Program-made: the position numbers and the translations under genes
In this document: positions 49,720 through 59,294 of the stretch, piece after piece
Layout of the letters: each line of letters starts with the position of its first letter
How positions within the stretch are numbered: position 1 is the first letter of the stretch
Assembly: GCA_020883125.1 (NCBI GenBank)
Contig: JAHREW010000005.1
Location: forward strand, 160,518 to 224,517
DNA length: 64,000 nucleotides
Reading direction: 5' to 3'
Origin: Microcoleus sp. CAWBG506
GTDB taxonomy: Bacteria; Cyanobacteriota; Cyanobacteriia; Cyanobacteriales; Microcoleaceae
The notes under the pieces: model-generated
Told to the model about the DNA's origin: nothing
The model's database searches: none
What the model saw: only the letters and a program-made list of their open reading frames with translations

Positions 49720-52700
49720 TTAGCCAAACTGCGTCAAGAATCGGAAAGCATTCAGAACATGAGTAGCGCAGACATAAGGGGAAGTATTATAAAAAGCTTG
49801 CCAAGCCGTTGCCTTATCTTCGTCGTATCTATCTGCTCTTTCCAAGTGTTTTTCCAGCCAATTGAGCCTGACAGCGTGACCGATCAATACATCCAAGACG
49901 ATGTACTCTTCTATTTGTAGCTTTGGGTTGCGTTGGGCGATCGCAGCCAACTCCATCAATGCCTCAATATTAACTTGTCTGTACTCAGGCGCAACAATTT
50001 TATTCAGCAAATGCTCCACTTGTAGGGCAAAATTCTTTTCACCAGGAGTCATTTCCGATAAAATCACCTCACTGTCCAACCGATTTCTGCGTTCCAACTT
50101 ATCCCCAATAATCAAGCCCTTGCAGTGCCGTAGCAGTCCCCAAACATTGGGATAAAAATCCTTGGGAACCCGATTGACAGCACCTTCCATTTGCCGCTTC
50201 CTGCGCCATCCACCCGCCGGCATTTGGGGCTCGGACAAAATTGGAGCCACCACCCATTCTATCTCTTTTTCCGATTGTTTTACCCGCAGGGATTCTTGCT
50301 GTTTCAGGACTTGATTCATTTCCTCATACTCTGACAAAACTTGACGCAGGCGGTTTTTAATTTCAAAGGGACTTAACTGCATTAAATCTTCGTAAGCTTC
50401 ATTTTGCGTAATTCCCAATTCGCGCGCCAATTCGCTAGTTAGCAACAGAATAAAATAGCTAACTCTCATGGTCAACAGTCCTTTAAATAACTGCGGTTCT
50501 GCTTTGATCAGCAAACCAAGGTAGATCAAAACTTCTTGGGTGAGAACGCGATCGCGAACGTCTTCGCCACAGAATAGGCGAATTTTGTCCATCACTTCCA
50601 TGTAAGAGCCAGGTCGAGAAATCAGGGAAGCTTCGCTGTAAGCTTTCCCCACGGATATCTGTTTTTGTCGGACCAAAATATCCGTCACGGCATCAGACAA
50701 GCTGATATCAATCTTATCCAGCAAACCCGCAGCATAACGGATGACTGCCCAGTGAATTTTAGATTGGGAACTATCTCCGGCTTTCGTATAAACTTCATTG
50801 AGCAAATCTACAACTTTAACACTCTCTCCCTGGATGCCAAATCCCGTTTCAAAGTTCATCCCTTTCAGGCGTACTAGGGTGTGGAGTAACTCTATTTGTT
50901 CGTACAAATTTTCTGATTCCCGCAGGCTTGTGAGCAATAAGCTAGTATTAGTTTCGCACTCTAATTTGAATTCTTGAGTGTGACCCAAAGGCCCTGTTAT
51001 TGCATGATTATAACGGAGATAGCTCGGCGCTTCTACAGCACCTGTTACTGGAGATTCCGTAAAAGAAAACTCGTGAAGAAAGTCAATTTTTTCCGTACCA
51101 GCAGTCAATATTAATTGATTCAGATTCCCTAACTTTACCGGGGTATTTTTGCAGTGTCCGTCGCGGAGTTCTTTCATCAATTTTAACAAAGCTTCCCGAC
51201 CAGTTTCCAGCATCCGGTGAGTCAGCATCAGGGTTACTGTCGGTCGTCCTAACTGAGACCAATGACGGTGAATATAAGCTAATTCACTATTGATTTGAGA
51301 TACCAAAAAATGGTAATCTAGGGTTAAATAAAACTCTTGTCTGTCGAGAAAAGAGGGCAGAAAGACGATCGCCTCTCCGCGAATTTGGAACACCCTTGAA
51401 GTGGTCAAACTCCGCAGCCTGCGAACGGGACGGCCGGTCAAGCCTAATTGGTCATTGCGCCCTATCTGGGTGTAAATTGCTGATAATTCTTTTGTTTGAC
51501 GGACTTGAATTGGTTCTACCTGTTTGGGAGTTTGGGCTGCAATTCCATTGGCTGCTAATTCTGCTTGCAAATCTTCGTCTTCAGCTAACAGTGCAATTTG
51601 GACTAGGGGTTCTCTGTGTCGCCCCACTGAGAGGTGTCTTCCGAGGGGGTCGATATCACCGATGGCAATTAATCCATCGTTTAATAATTGACCTAGAAAA
51701 TACAAACTTTGTGCCCAAACTAGGGGGATATTTTCATTGGGTAAGCGCTGCTGGCTGCGGGGATTGATTTTTTCTGCATTGATATTGTCGGCTGGGATGT
51801 AATACAATTCTGGTAGCAGAGATAAACCGGAACGCTCGATGGTGAGGGATGCCAAACGCTGTTCGTACTCTTTTACCTGGGCTTGATTTTTTTCAAATAT
51901 GCCGTCTAATAATAGGTAAGTGAAAAACAGTGGCCACTCGCATTCAATGTGCTCGAACTGCTTTAGTTCTGTGGGTTCGTAGTGGAGGCGATCGCCATCT
52001 TCCAATACTGTTTGGTGTCCGTCCCGTAGAAACCTTTTGCAGCCGTAATTTCCCTGCAATTTTTCGATTATTTTATTTCTGGTTCGTTCAACTAATTGTT
52101 TGTCTTCTACCGCAAAAGCGGGAAAACTAATGATGCTCAACAGAGCAGCATCTACTTCCTTGGAACTAGATTCGCGAGGCAAAAGCGATGCTAATGTGAT
52201 GCGAGTTCTGGCAATTTCGTCTGGCAAAACGTGAATCACAGATGCTTGAGAGCCGTTGATTCCAAACAAATCTAATCCATTTATTGCTTCAAGGGCTGCT
52301 TTTGCCATTCCTACTGAACTGGCATTTAATTCGGCATTGCCCCGATTGATTTTATTGCCTCTTTCCCAAATTCCATAATCGGGTGTGCGGTAGGCTCTAC
52401 CAATATAGTAGACTAAATTCTGCACGAAGTTGACTTCATCGATTGTGAAAACAATGTGCAATCCCGAAGCAGTCATTTGAGCAAGCATTAATAAGAATAT
52501 GGATGTTGCATCTAACTGCAAGTGTCCCCATTCATCATCGCCGACAACAATATTTGCAGTTTGGGTATTGTATTTGGCGTGTAAGGCATCTAGGGGTAAC
52601 TGGGTATTTTTAAATTTTTCTACTTTATTGGCTTGTTGCATCATCGCAAACATCAAGCCTCGCATCAGTTTTACTGTACTGTGTTCGAGTTCAAATGTTC

Positions 52701-52929
52701 TACCCCGATCGCTATCAATTTTACGGTAAGCTAGGCCCAAGCCCCAAACTGCGAGGATGCTGTAAACGTTGTCGCGCACCCAAGCATCGGTGTAGTCGCC
52801 GTGGGCGTTAACGGCGGTACTCGCCGGGAGTAAGCCGGTAATTGGGTTCTGCCGCTTGAGAATGATGCTTTTGATTTGCTGGTAGTAATAATCTAACCTG
52901 GTTTGCCGCTGAGCTGTTGCGATCGCCAT
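49720..52929 (-). CDS. GH15 / phosphorylase kinase alpha-like protein
   Basis: 1069 residues. The N-terminal ~430 residues form the (alpha/alpha) toroid of glycoside hydrolase 15-like and phosphorylase kinase subunits: ITGLLPASTAVNAHGDYTDA, WVRDNVYSILAVWGLGLAY, DEWGHLQLDATSIFLLML, DYGIWERGNKINRGNAELNA, LHYEPTELKQFEHIECEWPL. The Glu in IWERG and in ECEWP occupy the catalytic acid/base places. The rest (~430-1069) is like the regulatory part of phosphorylase kinase alpha. It is a soluble protein; its substrate or partner in cyanobacteria is unknown, perhaps glycogen metabolism. Stands alone. Confidence 0.88.
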   Translation of the reverse strand: MAIATAQRQTRLDYYYQQIKSIILKRQNPITGLLPASTAVNAHGDYTDAWVRDNVYSILAVWGLGLAYRKIDSDRGRTFELEHSTVKLMRGLMFAMMQQANKVEKFKNTQLPLDALHAKYNTQTANIVVGDDEWGHLQLDATSIFLLMLAQMTASGLHIVFTIDEVNFVQNLVYYIGRAYRTPDYGIWERGNKINRGNAELNASSVGMAKAALEAINGLDLFGINGSQASVIHVLPDEIARTRITLASLLPRESSSKEVDAALLSIISFPAFAVEDKQLVERTRNKIIEKLQGNYGCKRFLRDGHQTVLEDGDRLHYEPTELKQFEHIECEWPLFFTYLLLDGIFEKNQAQVKEYEQRLASLTIERSGLSLLPELYYIPADNINAEKINPRSQQRLPNENIPLVWAQSLYFLGQLLNDGLIAIGDIDPLGRHLSVGRHREPLVQIALLAEDEDLQAELAANGIAAQTPKQVEPIQVRQTKELSAIYTQIGRNDQLGLTGRPVRRLRSLTTSRVFQIRGEAIVFLPSFLDRQEFYLTLDYHFLVSQINSELAYIHRHWSQLGRPTVTLMLTHRMLETGREALLKLMKELRDGHCKNTPVKLGNLNQLILTAGTEKIDFLHEFSFTESPVTGAVEAPSYLRYNHAITGPLGHTQEFKLECETNTSLLLTSLRESENLYEQIELLHTLVRLKGMNFETGFGIQGESVKVVDLLNEVYTKAGDSSQSKIHWAVIRYAAGLLDKIDISLSDAVTDILVRQKQISVGKAYSEASLISRPGSYMEVMDKIRLFCGEDVRDRVLTQEVLIYLGLLIKAEPQLFKGLLTMRVSYFILLLTSELARELGITQNEAYEDLMQLSPFEIKNRLRQVLSEYEEMNQVLKQQESLRVKQSEKEIEWVVAPILSEPQMPAGGWRRKRQMEGAVNRVPKDFYPNVWGLLRHCKGLIIGDKLERRNRLDSEVILSEMTPGEKNFALQVEHLLNKIVAPEYRQVNIEALMELAAIAQRNPKLQIEEYIVLDVLIGHAVRLNWLEKHLERADRYDEDKATAWQAFYNTSPYVCATHVLNAFRFLTQFG

Positions 52930-53179
52930 TTAGTTTTCCTGGTACTTTTTTCCTGAAGCTAGCTGAGTTGCTCTGAATAGACTTTTAAATATATCAGAAA
53001 TTAGATGGCTCTGTGTCTCTCAAGTTTTATTTTTCTGAGCGTCGAGTTGTCATAGTTTCTGCTTCGTCTAGGATTTGACAGTAACTTTAAGTCAATCTTA
53101 GTCCATAAAATATATTTTGAATCGAAGTTAACATTTTGTTAAAATTTTCTACTTTGTAAATAATCTGGAGGTAATTACC

Positions 53180-53320
53180 ATGTCTCACCGTCATCACCAT
53201 AACAACAATAATGCTCGTTTTGTAAAAATTGTCTATTCTACAATTAAAGTCAATGGCAAAATAGAGTTAGTCCCGATGGAATGGTACGCAGATGGTTCTG
53301 TTAAAAAGAGCGATCGCTAA
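53180..53320 (+). CDS. Small His-rich hypothetical protein
   Basis: 46 residues, ATG 53180 to TAA 53320. A strong ribosome site GGAGG (53167-53171) lies 8 bp upstream. The N-terminus MSHRHHHNNNN is His/Asn rich and may bind metal; the rest ARFVKIVYSTIKVNGKIELV, PMEWYADGSVKKSDR looks like a short beta-rich domain. No family recognised. It sits in a 537-bp gap; the rest (52930-53160 and 53321-53466, the latter with CTTCCCTCTTCC repeats) shows no other feature. Confidence 0.6.
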   Translation: MSHRHHHNNNNARFVKIVYSTIKVNGKIELVPMEWYADGSVKKSDR

Positions 53321-53466
53321 TTAGGTCGATCGATTGTAGATTTTAGATTGGGGATTTTGGATGTGAGCATTCTCACTCTTCCCTCTTCCCTCTTCCCTCT
53401 TCCCTCTTCCCTCTTCCGTCTCCCTTCTGGTATAACTACCTGTGTAGGAATCTCCCGTCAAAAAAT

Positions 53467-54198
53467 ATGGATCGATCGCGCTCACAATTTTCTGTGCTGG
53501 GACTACCAGTTCACATCTTAGACGATCATGCAGGTTGGCTGATAGAGCGCCTGCATCAAGGATTAGGAAGTCACGTCGTCACGCTGAATGCAGAAATGGC
53601 GATGCAATCCGAGCAAAATCCGGCTTTAGCCGATATAATTCACTCTGCTGAACTCGTGATCCCAGACGGTGCAGGAGTCGTACTGTACTTGAGAATGCGA
53701 GGTCAAAAAGTCAAGAGATTTCCGGGGATTGAATTAGCAGAGTCCTTGCTGCAACAAGCGGCCAAATTGCCGCATGGGGAATCGGTATTTTTCTTTGGAG
53801 GTGCCCCCGGAGTGGCGATCGCAGCAGCAGAGACTTGGCAACAGCAGATCGACGGACTCTCCATTTTATCTCAACATGGGTATCTCTCGCCAGAGCAAGA
53901 ACCTGAATTCCAGGAAACTCTGAAAAAAATGCAGCCAAAATTGATTTTAGTCGGATTGGGAGTGCCACGTCAAGAGTTTTGGATTGCCAAAAACCGACAC
54001 CTTTGTCCTCAATCTATTTGGGTAGGAGTAGGGGGCAGTTTTGACATTTGGGCGGGAACAAAAACTCGTGCCCCGGCTTGGTTTTGCGACAATCATTTAG
54101 AATGGTTGTATCGACTTTATCAAGAACCTTGGCGCTGGCGTAGAATGTTAGCTTTGCCACAATTTGCATTCAAAGCATTGGGGAATTTTCGGACTTAA
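53467..54198 (+). CDS. WecG/TagA/CpsF-family glycosyltransferase (GT26)
   Basis: 243 residues. Family motifs: VVTLNAEMAMQSEQNPALAD, LVIPDGAGVVLYLRMRGQKV, RFPGIELAESLLQQA, SVFFFGGAPGVA, LILVGLGVPRQEFWIAKNR, IWVGVGGSFDIWAG and the basic C-terminal PWRWRRML. The catalytic Asp is likely the D of IPDG. It adds a sugar (often ManNAc-like) to an undecaprenyl-linked acceptor for surface polysaccharide. The ATG 53467 follows a tandem CTTCCCTCTTCC region. No polysaccharide cluster surrounds it. Confidence 0.92.
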   Translation: MDRSRSQFSVLGLPVHILDDHAGWLIERLHQGLGSHVVTLNAEMAMQSEQNPALADIIHSAELVIPDGAGVVLYLRMRGQKVKRFPGIELAESLLQQAAKLPHGESVFFFGGAPGVAIAAAETWQQQIDGLSILSQHGYLSPEQEPEFQETLKKMQPKLILVGLGVPRQEFWIAKNRHLCPQSIWVGVGGSFDIWAGTKTRAPAWFCDNHLEWLYRLYQEPWRWRRMLALPQFAFKALGNFRT

Positions 54199-54287
54199 AT
54201 TAATTATTTCCAAACCGCCAAGGAATTATTGTTGGTATTTGTTAGATATTGTTAGGTCCAAGGGTGGGGGCGAGGCCCCCCTAGAGG

Positions 54288-56618
54288 TTAAACGATATAA
54301 GGAGAATCGATCGCCTTTGCGCGTTTAATCGCCACCAAAGTTTGGTAAATCAAAGCTGAAATCTCTCCGCGGGTGACATCCCGCTGGGGTGAAAGCCAAT
54401 CGCGGGAAGGATAATTAACCACAATCTTCAAGCTAGTTGCTGTGGCGATCGCACTTAAAGCAAAATTAGGGATTTGAGAGCGATCGGTGTAAACTTTCAA
54501 AGTATCAGGATTTCCCCCCTTCAGTTCCAAACCATTAACCAAAGACACGATCGCCTCAGTCTTAGTCAAATTCAAATTCGGGCCAAACTTCAACCCCGGA
54601 AACCCCGACAAAAAGCCAGCCCGATTCGCCCGTTCGATCGCACTTCTGGCCCAAAAACTAGCAGAAACATCAATAAAATTCGTAGCAGGCATCTTCGGAA
54701 TCGGACTAAACGCAGTCACCAACAACGAAGCATATTGAGCCCGATTTAAACTCTCATCCGGCCGAAAAGAACCATCCGGCATACCACTAATTATATTCGC
54801 CGCCGCCAGGGCCTCAATAAACTTCTGAGCCCAATGTCCAGAAATATCACTAAACCTCGAATCACCAATATTCGGATTGCCGCCACCCTTTCTCACCGCG
54901 GCTTGCACAGCTTGAAAAGCATTCACTTTCCCGTAACCGAACCAATCGCTACGCAGATTTTGAGTGTCATAACTACCCATGCGAATACCCAACTGGGGAT
55001 CGGGATCGCCATCAACAATTTTGTCAGCAGTTTGTTCGAGAATTCCCCGCACTTCCCGCGCCGTCAAACGGGGGTTGGCCGAAAGTACCAAAGCTGCAAC
55101 CCCAGCGACTAGAGGAGTGGCGCTGGAAGTACCGCCAAAGGAATCTGTATAGTCCCCTGGATCGTAACCCTCAGTCCCGATGCGATCGGCAGTAAATATT
55201 CCCAAACCGGGCAAATCCTGCGTCACCTCCGGCGGAGTGCTGATATATCCGGTTTGCTGCATCCAGGTTCCAGGCGGGGCGTTATTGCTGGGGGCGCAAA
55301 CCGAAATACTACTACCCCAATTGCTGTAGGCTGCTTTTTTATTCAGGGAAGTCGAAGCTGCAACTGCAATCACGTCTGGGTGCACGGCGTAGCCACTCAG
55401 CCATCGAGTTTGACCCTTGATGATGTCATCGGGCCAGCCTTTTTCGTTAATCGTACCGTTGACTGGGCGGTTGGCATTGCCCGCAGCGAATACAATCACG
55501 CAACCTCTGCCGCCGCGCCCTTGGGTGGCTGCTTTGGTGATGACGGCACTTTGTCTGAGGGAAAGCGGAAAATAAACTGCTGATGGCCCCCAACTGCAAG
55601 AAATGACGGCGGCCCCTTTGTCGATCGCCCAATTGAATATTTGTTCAACAGAATCATCGTCCAGGTAGCCTGTAGTACGGATAGGCATTAGGGCGCATCC
55701 TGGGGCGACACCGACTATGCCTTTGCCGTTTTCTTCCGCCACGGCGACACCGGCGCAGGATGTGCCATGATTGTCTGAATCAAGGACTGGCATTGGGGAC
55801 AAGTCGCCGTCTTTTAAATCTAGGGGAAAAACGATTTTGCCTTGGCCTTGAAAATCGGGATGTGTCATGTCCACCGAATCGTCTGCGATCGCGACTACGA
55901 TCGATCGTATTCCGCGAGTAATGTCCCAGGCTTTTTCGGCAAAAACATGAGAACCCACTGCCATTTGGCTACCACTTCTGTTATTGAGATACCACTGTCG
56001 GGGATACAGCGGATCGCGGGGCATATAGTGGTGTTGAGTTTGTACTATAATGTTTGGTTCGGCGACGAGAACTTCAGGGTATCTTGTCAAACGGTTGGCT
56101 ATTTTGACTGGGTTTTCTGTGGCTTGTTTGGTGACTTCATAGATAAATGTGTTGGGAATTCCTTCTACTTGTCGGAGTATTTTTAATGCTGCTGCATTGG
56201 CGATCGCATTTCGCGATTCTTCTTTTAGTTGTTCGCTAAATTGAATGGTAATTCGATCGGTTAAATAAAAGAATGTACCCGGATTGTTGGCGGGACAATA
56301 GACGTGGCTAGCAAAAGCGACGGCATCGCTGACCCTGGCCACTTGCATGGCGGTATTGAGAAGGGCGGGCGCAACCAAATATTCTTCTAGATTGCTGTTG
56401 GCGACGCGGCGGATGAGTCTGGCTTTGGCGTTGACTAACCAAGGGTTTGAGGCTGATGCTGTGGATGAGGGGCGCACTGTAAAGCGATCGGTCGCTTTTG
56501 ACAGTAGCACTTCATCTCCCCCCCGTTGCAAAATCAATGCCAGACTTTCATCTGGGACTCCTATACCTTGATAATTTATGAGAGTGGAGGCTTCGGGTTT
56601 ACTTGGCGGCTGTACCAT
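54288..56618 (-). CDS. S8 subtilisin-family protease with C-terminal SLH domains
   Basis: 776 residues. N-terminal propeptide-like region (1-210), S8 domain about 225-570: Asp in VVAIADDSVDMTHPDFQ, His in SDNHGTSCAGVAVAEENGKG, Ser in GGTSSATPLVAGVAALVL. Then three SLH repeats from ~585 to the end: RFSDISGHWAQKFIEALAAA, IISGMPDGSFRPDESLNRAQ, and copies around NRAGFLSGFPGLKFGPN and VTRGEISALIYQTL. SLH domains bind the cell wall or outer-envelope polysaccharide, so it is a surface-bound protease. A classical signal peptide is not obvious at the present start (LINYQGIGVPDESLALILQR), so the start may be wrong or export may be non-classical. Confidence 0.92.
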   Translation of the reverse strand: MVQPPSKPEASTLINYQGIGVPDESLALILQRGGDEVLLSKATDRFTVRPSSTASASNPWLVNAKARLIRRVANSNLEEYLVAPALLNTAMQVARVSDAVAFASHVYCPANNPGTFFYLTDRITIQFSEQLKEESRNAIANAAALKILRQVEGIPNTFIYEVTKQATENPVKIANRLTRYPEVLVAEPNIIVQTQHHYMPRDPLYPRQWYLNNRSGSQMAVGSHVFAEKAWDITRGIRSIVVAIADDSVDMTHPDFQGQGKIVFPLDLKDGDLSPMPVLDSDNHGTSCAGVAVAEENGKGIVGVAPGCALMPIRTTGYLDDDSVEQIFNWAIDKGAAVISCSWGPSAVYFPLSLRQSAVITKAATQGRGGRGCVIVFAAGNANRPVNGTINEKGWPDDIIKGQTRWLSGYAVHPDVIAVAASTSLNKKAAYSNWGSSISVCAPSNNAPPGTWMQQTGYISTPPEVTQDLPGLGIFTADRIGTEGYDPGDYTDSFGGTSSATPLVAGVAALVLSANPRLTAREVRGILEQTADKIVDGDPDPQLGIRMGSYDTQNLRSDWFGYGKVNAFQAVQAAVRKGGGNPNIGDSRFSDISGHWAQKFIEALAAANIISGMPDGSFRPDESLNRAQYASLLVTAFSPIPKMPATNFIDVSASFWARSAIERANRAGFLSGFPGLKFGPNLNLTKTEAIVSLVNGLELKGGNPDTLKVYTDRSQIPNFALSAIATATSLKIVVNYPSRDWLSPQRDVTRGEISALIYQTLVAIKRAKAIDSPYIV

Positions 56619-56727
56619 CAGAAATGTTCCTGTTGAATTTGGTTCCGTTTAACCATTTGATTTTCCCCTAATAATTGACGGTTGAAACGACTGAGTTGGT
56701 TTTTGTGTGCGATCGGCAAAAGTCCCG

Positions 56728-57126
56728 TTAAATAAATACGCTAGGATTAACATTGAAAAATTTCCCCAGCGCCTTAGCTTGCGCCTTACTAATCGCCCGT
56801 TTGCCATGAACCACCTCAGAAACTACACCTTTTGAACCAATCACTCCCACTAGATCAGCTTGTTTGAGTTCGCGAACTTCGATCAGGTGTAATAAAACAT
56901 CCTGGGGAGTCGCTTGACGAATTGGGTAATACTTCCCTTCGTATTCTGCGATCAACAGTGCCCAGAGATCAAGTAAAGTTTCTTCTTCGAGGCTTAATTT
57001 CTCCTGAGACATTAGGGCTTCGACTTCTGCGAGGGCGACAGAATAGTCTTCTTCGTTTAGGATGGGCTTAGGCTGCGATTTAGCTAACAGTTGGCCGTAA
57101 GCTATTTTTTCAATTGTAATATTCAT
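56728..57126 (-). CDS. higA: HigA-type antitoxin
   Basis: 132 residues. The N-terminal half (EDYSVALAEVEALMSQEKLS) is the toxin-binding region of this larger HigA class; the C-terminal half is an XRE helix-turn-helix (LLHLIEVRELKQADLVGVIG, SKGVVSEVVHGKRAISKAQA, KALGKFFNVNPSVF). It binds HigB and its own promoter; a palindrome fitting that role is at 57570-57586. It follows higB by 92 bp with a 14-bp hairpin between. Confidence 0.92.
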   Translation of the reverse strand: MNITIEKIAYGQLLAKSQPKPILNEEDYSVALAEVEALMSQEKLSLEEETLLDLWALLIAEYEGKYYPIRQATPQDVLLHLIEVRELKQADLVGVIGSKGVVSEVVHGKRAISKAQAKALGKFFNVNPSVFI

Positions 57127-57164
57127 AGTTCGTTTGGATTGTGGATTATGAATGTTTTAGATTT

Positions 57165-57211
57165 CTTGAATGTATCAGGGGAAATGGACCAATTTTGCTG
57201 ATACATTCAAG
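57165..57211. terminator. Perfect 14-bp hairpin between toxin and antitoxin genes
   Basis: CTTGAATGTATCAG at 57165-57178 pairs exactly with 57198-57211; loop 19 nt. On the minus strand it lies after the higB stop (57219) and before the higA start (57126). No T-run follows, so it may be an RNA stability or attenuation element setting the toxin to antitoxin ratio rather than a full terminator. Confidence 0.5.
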
Positions 57212-57218
57212 TGAAGAT

Positions 57219-57536
57219 TTAACCTAATTTTTGTTTGACTTCATCTTGATTATTCCAGTTGATTTTGCTATATTCAGCAGCGATCAAAAAAGTTTTAAAA
57301 AATATAACTTTAGTTCTATAGTTGATTTGTACAATTAATCTATACCGATTACCTTTAATATTAAATATAGTATATCCATAAACTTCATCTACCGATTTAG
57401 AATATCCCTTTCGCATCTCTTCTAGGGATTGCCAATCGTTGTCTTTGATTAGCTGATACCAGGATTCGATCGCAGTTTGGGCATCGGGATAAGGTTCGAT
57501 CGCAATCAGAAGATTTTTTTGAGAAATTAGTCTCAT
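57219..57536 (-). CDS. higB: HigB-type toxin (PF09907-like mRNA interferase)
   Basis: 105 residues. The family pattern is MRLISQKNLLIAIEPYPDAQ, then IESWYQLIKDNDWQSLEEMR, then YTIFNIKGNRYRLIVQINYR and FLIAAEYSKINW near the end. Members are ribosome-dependent mRNA endonucleases neutralised by HigA. First gene of the pair; a palindromic operator lies 34 bp upstream. Frame intact. Confidence 0.92.
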   Translation of the reverse strand: MRLISQKNLLIAIEPYPDAQTAIESWYQLIKDNDWQSLEEMRKGYSKSVDEVYGYTIFNIKGNRYRLIVQINYRTKVIFFKTFLIAAEYSKINWNNQDEVKQKLG

Positions 57537-57569
57537 ATCATTCTTATCGTTTCTGAACTATAGATCTAT

Positions 57570-57586
57570 GTTCTCACAATGAGAAC
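57570..57586. promoter_or_regulatory. Probable HigA operator
   Basis: GTTCTCA-CAA-TGAGAAC is a perfect 7-3-7 palindrome 34 bp upstream of higB (57536). Xre-type HigA antitoxins bind such short palindromes near their own promoter. No other reading explains it in this 200-bp gap. Confidence 0.6.
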
Positions 57587-57739
57587 GGTATGTCAAGTCT
57601 CTAGTTTGATTTCTCGAAGACAGTCGGAGTTTGACATTTCCCCAAATTTGGTTTACACTCATCCGGTTGCGATCGCCAATGGTAAGATCTGCTCTAGCTA
57701 AATATCTTTTTTAAAGCGCCCAGGGCGCAAAGTAATTTC

Positions 57740-58366
57740 ATGGTATACTCTGGAACTGTTTGCTGGCTTCGCTCCACCGCCCGGATTAGCATTGTGGCGA
57801 TCGCAGCTTTGCTCCTATTACAACCGCCCCAAGCTCAAGCACAGCAACCTTCTGGGCTAGATAACAAACCGCAAGTCGAACCCGTAGATGACCCTACGGA
57901 CCCAAACAATCTCCGTCCCGTTATCCAAAACAACAGCCTCTTGAGCATGGACGGAGGTCAGCGTTTAATGACAGAAGCTAGCAACGCTATTTCCAACCAG
58001 AACTACACTGTAGCTTCTCAAAAACTTCAAGAATCCCGCCAAATTTTCAATCAATTGTCAAATTTCTACCAACAACTGTCCAGCATTTTTGCCGGAATCG
58101 ACATCCGCATCGCTGACAGCAACCGCACCAAAGCCGTCGATACAGCCCAAATGCGTGACGAAGCCACCTATCGGCTGGCGTTGGTACACCGAGCCCAAAA
58201 TAAGCCGGAACTGGCTGTTCCACTGCTGATTCAGATTATTCGTTCCCAGCAGCCAACTCGCGACTTGGGCAAAAAAGCTTACCAGCAGTTATTGGAGTTG
58301 GGGTTTGTGGATACGCCCTATCCTCGACCAGCCAGCAGTACTCCGCCGACTCCGCCTAAGAAATAG
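57740..58366 (+). CDS. Hypothetical exported TPR-like protein
   Basis: 208 residues. Signal peptide: hydrophobic ISIVAIAALLLLQPPQAQA, cleavage near AQA-QQ (about residue 35). The mature part has a Pro/Asn-rich stretch (40-65) and a helical region (75-190) with tetratricopeptide-like pairs (NQNYTVASQKLQESRQIFNQ and YRLALVHRAQNKPELAVPLL). A Pro-rich tail follows. Not a named family; helical repeats suggest a protein-binding role in the periplasm. It is upstream of bolA on the same strand (46 bp gap). Confidence 0.75.
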   Translation: MVYSGTVCWLRSTARISIVAIAALLLLQPPQAQAQQPSGLDNKPQVEPVDDPTDPNNLRPVIQNNSLLSMDGGQRLMTEASNAISNQNYTVASQKLQESRQIFNQLSNFYQQLSSIFAGIDIRIADSNRTKAVDTAQMRDEATYRLALVHRAQNKPELAVPLLIQIIRSQQPTRDLGKKAYQQLLELGFVDTPYPRPASSTPPTPPKK

Positions 58367-58412
58367 TTCCACTAAAATCTAAATTGCAGCCGTTTATCCC
58401 AAAAAAAAACTA

Positions 58413-58673
58413 ATGGTTACACCATCTCAAGTAGCGGAAATGATTCAGACTGGATTGCCAGACGCTAAAGTAAAAGTTGATGATTTAACTGGTGGTGGCG
58501 ACCACTACCAAGCCAGGGTAGTTTCTGCGGCCTTTGAAGGGAAAAGCCGAGTACAGCAACATCAACTGGTGTATGGCGCTCTCAAACAAGCAATGGCTAG
58601 TGAAGCCATCCACGCTTTGGCTTTGCAAACTTTCACACCCGCAGAATGGGACGCGCAAAGTCAAGTGGCTTAA
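58413..58673 (+). CDS. bolA: BolA-family protein
   Basis: 86 residues. Conserved BolA pattern: [65 protein letters not shown]. BolA proteins pair with monothiol glutaredoxins via a shared [2Fe-2S] cluster; the grxD gene follows 105 bp later, so the two likely act together in Fe-S or iron sensing. Confidence 0.95.
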   Translation: MVTPSQVAEMIQTGLPDAKVKVDDLTGGGDHYQARVVSAAFEGKSRVQQHQLVYGALKQAMASEAIHALALQTFTPAEWDAQSQVA

Positions 58674-58778
58674 TTTTTGAGCGATCGATTGAGTTCAGAA
58701 ATTGGTTAATGTGTCAATAGTTGCTTAACCAGCAACTGTCACTGTTGAAAATTATTCAAGCAATATTTAGGAGCGACC

Positions 58779-59102
58779 ATGAGTACAGCAGCACATCAAA
58801 GAATTGACGACTTGGTTAAACAAAACAAAATCATGGTCTTTATGAAGGGCAATAAATTAATGCCCCAGTGCGGTTTTTCTAACAACGTAGTGCAAATTCT
58901 CAATACCTTGGGAGTGCCTTACGAAACTGTGGATGTTTTGGCAGACCAGGAAATTCGTCAGGGAGTAAAAGAATATTCCAACTGGCCGACAATTCCCCAA
59001 GTCTATATTAACGGCGAATTTGTTGGTGGCTCGGATATTCTGATCGAAATGTATCAGAAAGGCGAATTGCAACAAGCCGTAGAAGTTGCTTTAGCTTCTT
59101 AA
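58779..59102 (+). CDS. grxD: Monothiol glutaredoxin, Grx4 family
   Basis: 107 residues. Active site CGFS in [14 protein letters not shown] (about 29-42), then [40 protein letters not shown] (cis-Pro TIPQ and GG). Such proteins carry a labile [2Fe-2S] cluster in dimers or with BolA. A clear ribosome site AGGAG lies 7 bp upstream of the start. Confidence 0.96.
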   Translation: MSTAAHQRIDDLVKQNKIMVFMKGNKLMPQCGFSNNVVQILNTLGVPYETVDVLADQEIRQGVKEYSNWPTIPQVYINGEFVGGSDILIEMYQKGELQQAVEVALAS

Positions 59103-59294
59103 ATCATGGGAGGCAAGAAATTTTGGAGTTCTGAATTCTTAGTTCTGAATTTGGAACTTTAAATTTTCCTAAATTCCCAAATTCCCAAATTTCCAACCTT
59201 AACGGGTGTAGGGCGGACACGGCCGACCCTACAAAAATATGATTTTTTGTGCCGACAGATTCCAAACTGCTGACTATTACAGATAAATTGTGTA

